This document shows positions 60,509-64,000 of a stretch of 64,000 nucleotides of DNA, piece after piece. Origin of the DNA: Linnemannia elongata (taxonomy: Eukaryota > Mortierellomycota > Mortierellomycetes > Mortierellales > Mortierellaceae); contig JAXBDG010000021.1 of assembly GCA_036320915.1 (NCBI GenBank), forward strand, positions 62,001 to 126,000, given 5' to 3'. Position numbers and translations under genes: made by a program. The notes under the pieces were generated by a model. It ran no database searches, was not told where the DNA came from, and saw only the letters and a program-made list of their open reading frames with translations. Every line of letters starts with the position of its first letter. The first letter of the stretch is position 1.

Positions 60509-63500
60509 ATGGCACAAAATGGAGACAACAACAACAACAACATCAACAATAACACTCGCAGAGACCCCAACAGTGGCGGGTCAAGTCTCCAGGGTTCCTC
60601 TACCGGACCGTCCGCAAGCGCTGCCAACGTAGGGTCAGGTCATCGTCCCGCCCTCAACGAATGGAAGTTCCCATCCACCCCCCGAGTCGCGACTCCCGCT
60701 CCATTCGAACCACCACCACAACAGCAACAACAACAGCAGGACTCTTTCCCAACAGGCGCGTCATCGCCCGCCATCAACCAAATGGCACAGTTCCAACAGC
60801 AACAACCTCAAGACTACTTCAACCAGCCCACCTCGTCCTATGCACTCTCCGCCCAGCAACAGTTACAGCAACAACACCTCCAGCAGCAGCAGCAGCAGCA
60901 ACAATACCAGCTACAACACCAGCAAAACTCACAACCATTCTCAATCAATCTGGGCGGCGGCGGCGGAGGCCAGTTTCGAGACGGAGCACATACCCCGAAG
61001 TCGCCTTACTCCTTGATTGGATCCAAAGATAACATCCATGGTGAACCACCGAGTCAGGATGCCCTTCTCCAGCTTCAGAATGGACTGCTGCAGGCTCAGA
61101 GTTTGCAAAGGAGCAGTCATAGCCACAGTCAGAGCCAGGACAGCATTGGAACTGCGACTGAGCTTTCAGGCATGCTGCATCATATGCCGGCCTATCATTA
61201 CCAGCTCCAGCACGACGTCGCTCAACCAGGACACTCCCTCCCACCTCCACCTCCATTGCCACCACATGACCTCCAGCTGCTCCAAGAACAGCAACAGCTG
61301 GGCATGTCAATGATGCCTCACCAGCTTCAAACGCCCTCCGAGTTTGCTCTCAAGATGCTGTTCACACAGTTTGTCAAGATGGCCGAGGCCAAACTCAATG
61401 CTATGGTGCAGATCCCACTGGTACGGGGCTTTTTTTTCTCGTTTTTTTTTCTTGTGAACACAAGCTGTGTTCAATTGACACGCAACATTCTCAAACACCT
61501 CGAAACACGGATTGGAAACAAATAACGAAATGCGCTTTGCTCAAGGAGGCTTGCATTGCACCCTAATTTTAACCCATTGAAATTTACTATTCCAAACTGT
61601 TTGCTCTCTCCCCACTGCAGCAAGACTCAGAACCTGATATCCTATCGCCACTCAAGCAAGGTGTCGATCCAAAGTTCGATAAGCTGTTGGCATCTCTGGG
61701 TTCAGTTGCACGGCATCGACCTAAACCTGTGATCGACTGCGTGATGCTCTGGCGCAAAAGCAAGATCGAGTCCCTGGATGACAATGCAAAGTCGACATCG
61801 TAAGATCGCTCATTTTTACTTCAAGCGTTCAACTTTGTCCACATCTATGTTATGCACGTATGCCTAACGATTACCTAATACTAACCCTGGCCCATACCAT
61901 GCACCCTTTTCATCTTTCCCAACGCATTGTAGAGGAGATTGGTCTATAAACTTCAAGTTCAGGGACCCAAAGACCGTAATCAAAGAGAGAAAATCTGTAC
62001 GTTGACAACTTGTTCATACACTCCCTGAATGTTGTCCAATGTCTTCATCCTGCTATGGACCCAACTAACTAATCGATAATTTCCTCCGCGTGCATTAATT
62101 AGGTCGTCTCGCTGTTTATTATGTCGCGATCGTTGATCGAGATTGTCAGCCAAGTCCAAAAGGGCACTCTTCCGGACCAGCTCGGGTCCCGTCTGGAAGA
62201 AATCGTCTTTAGTCAGCTCGAAACCGTAGATCCGTAAGGCACTCACACTCCATGGTTGAACCGAGCACATGTAGTTTTTAAGAATGCTCGAACCTAACGA
62301 TGCCTTTTGCATTATTCTCTGTCAGTGAGTTTGTTCAGAGGTCTGCGAATCGGACGGCCAACATGAACGCTTTGGTGGAGCTCATGGGATCACTCTCGAA
62401 TGTGCGCTTTGCTACTGTCAGTGATCGATTCATTGCTGAACTGGAGAAATACAAGACAGGAGCACCCGTCAAGGATAAGGACGTGGAGCTTCGCATGGAG
62501 ATGCTCATCCGCGGCATGCGCTATCTTAACCTGAAGGTACAAACACAATGTTGCTGGAAAATCGAATGGCTGGGGCTCTTGAAAGTAAAGATATCTGACA
62601 GGAGTTTCATCTTACATCCCCATTGTAGCTGTACCCAGATCGTTGCCTTGAAGAGACTGCAGATTTCCTTCAGAGTTGTGCGGGATTCTTCAAATTGGCG
62701 CGCGGGACCAGGATCAAGCATGCATATGCCGAGCTCTTTGTCCAGCTTTTGACTCCTGTTGCCAAGGTACAAAATGACAACATACACAATAGATGTAGAG
62801 TTTGGACGGCCAAAAAATTGGTGCTTTGAAGACGTCTAATCGCTGGCTTGCGTCACTATATAGGTGGCATTGGCTGAGGTGAACTACCCCAACTGGTCCA
62901 AGACTGTAGAGCTCATTTTCCCCAAGGCACGCAAGATGACCACCAAGCCACGGCATGTCCAAGTGGCCTTCCCACTCGTCACCATGCTCCTTTGTGTCAG
63001 CAAGAAGGACTTTTTCATGAAGCATTGGCAAGCTATATTCGATGCCTGCCGGGAAAAGTTCAAGGACAAGGTCATGCGCCATATTGCGTTGACGTGCGCG
63101 TCTCAGCTGCTTTGGGTTTTCCTTTTTCGCTGCTCTGATGAAACCAACACTACCTACAGGAAACTGGACGACATTGTCAAGGCGCTCTTCCCATCTCATC
63201 GGAGGTCGTCTGCCATGCAGGACGGATCACTGAATCATTACGTCCGCTTCATTCATTTTATCGGGGCTCGCCAACCGGACTATGCAACACGGTCTATCAT
63301 CTTCCTACTGATGAATTTGGAGTCGTTCTCCAACGTCATCTACACCAACCTCACTATGGACATGATTTCGCCTGAGCGGATGACTATCGCCGTAAGAGCA
63401 TTCATGCTGATCTTGGCAGACCTCGACAAGACCGGCAACCGTCCACCGTTCCCTACAGCCGGAGATGCCGTCAATGTTGTCTCTGATTCTGACACCGCAT

Positions 63501-64000
63501 CCGACATTTTGGAGCCGAGTGTTATCAACCGAGCAGGAATGCGGGATACATATGACCAGATGATTGCTGTCCTCGGGAAGATCGCCATTGTTTGCGACCG
63601 CAACTATGGTCAAACGACCATCCTGGAGGAAAAGTACACAACCGCGAGGAGCATGTTCTCAGCAGCGGCACTTATGGCAACGGCGACTGGAGATGGTGGC
63701 GCTTCGATGGTCCACCAGTATTCGACACTTGCGGTCTCTTATAGTCGCGAAAAGCAGGTGTACTTTGATCTCATGACGGCTTGGGTGACCTGTCTCCCTC
63801 GCTGCATGCCTTCAGGAATCCATCTGCAGAGGATCATTGAAATGCTCTGTCGGTACACCGCCCACGTGGACCCCGAGCTGCGAAAAGCCTCCGCAGCAGC
63901 ACTCGTCCGCATCGCCAAGCAGTGTAATTCGCAAATGGTCGTGGCTGGATACTCTGCATTCGTCTGCACTGTGGAGGATCGTCTCTCAGAACTGTTGGCA
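60509..64000 (+). CDS. Furry/Tao3/Mor2 cell morphogenesis protein, 3' partial
   Basis: Exons 60509-61420, 61621-61799, 61933-61996, 62103-62233, 62326-62536, 62629-62766 and 62864->64000, in phase, 924 residues visible and open to the edge. The first 270 residues are low complexity (Asn, Gln, Gly and Pro runs). The conserved N-terminal domain of Furry/Tao3/Mor2 then begins at EFALKMLFTQFVKMAEAKLN and goes on with KFDKLLASLGSVARHRPKPVIDCVMLWRKSK and helical, HEAT-like segments. Full-length members reach 2,000 or more residues. These scaffolds activate NDR kinases (Cbk1/Orb6 with Mob2) for polarised growth and septation at the cortex. Start at the ATG in acATGgca; codons upstream (to 59918) are in frame but read CT-rich leader. 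Confidence 0.9.

Overview
The window is nuclear DNA of a filamentous fungus. Most genes are split by short GT-AG introns (roughly 60-430 bp), they lie on both strands, and none is in an operon. Gene content (a Frizzled-like seven-helix receptor, a membrane-anchored SH3 protein, Kelch-membrane protein, Vps27, Stn1, Ku70, a Furry/Tao3 family protein, indoleamine dioxygenase) and long CT-rich gene flanks suggest an early-diverging fungus, most likely a Mortierella-type Mucoromycota. That placement is inference from gene families, not a computed phylogeny. No rRNA, tRNA, CRISPR, transposase or viral gene was recognised.

Left part (1-35 kb), sparse. A three-repeat Myb transcription factor on + runs in from the left edge, with a first intron of about 2.8 kb. 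Two tandem DHA2-type MFS transporters follow on + (8.3-13.2 kb). Then come three minus-strand cell-surface genes: the Frizzled-like receptor (14.3-19.4 kb, first intron about 2.7 kb), a Kelch-propeller single-pass protein (20.6-23.1 kb) and a secreted-type ectodomain/TM/SH3 protein (30.1-32.8 kb, intron about 1 kb). A GNAT acetyltransferase and a large low-complexity protein of unknown function lie between the last two.

Middle part (35-43 kb): an aldo/keto reductase (-), a Gln-rich protein of unknown function (-) and a tandem CCCH zinc-finger protein of the TTP/Zfs1 type (+).

Right part (43-58 kb), gene-dense, mostly housekeeping: Ku70 (+), a BolA2-type protein (+), PDCD5 (-), Stn1 (+, divergent from PDCD5 over 263 bp), Vps27/Hrs (+) and indoleamine 2,3-dioxygenase (-). 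Ku70 and Stn1, both chromosome-end proteins, start only about 6 kb apart. After a 2.7 kb divergent spacer, a Furry/Tao3-family cell morphogenesis protein starts at 60.5 kb and runs off the right edge.

Gene models were built by hand from reading frame, GT/AG sites, phase and family motifs. Exon ends are therefore predictions, best supported where a conserved motif crosses the junction. UTRs and transcription starts are mostly not resolvable from sequence alone.
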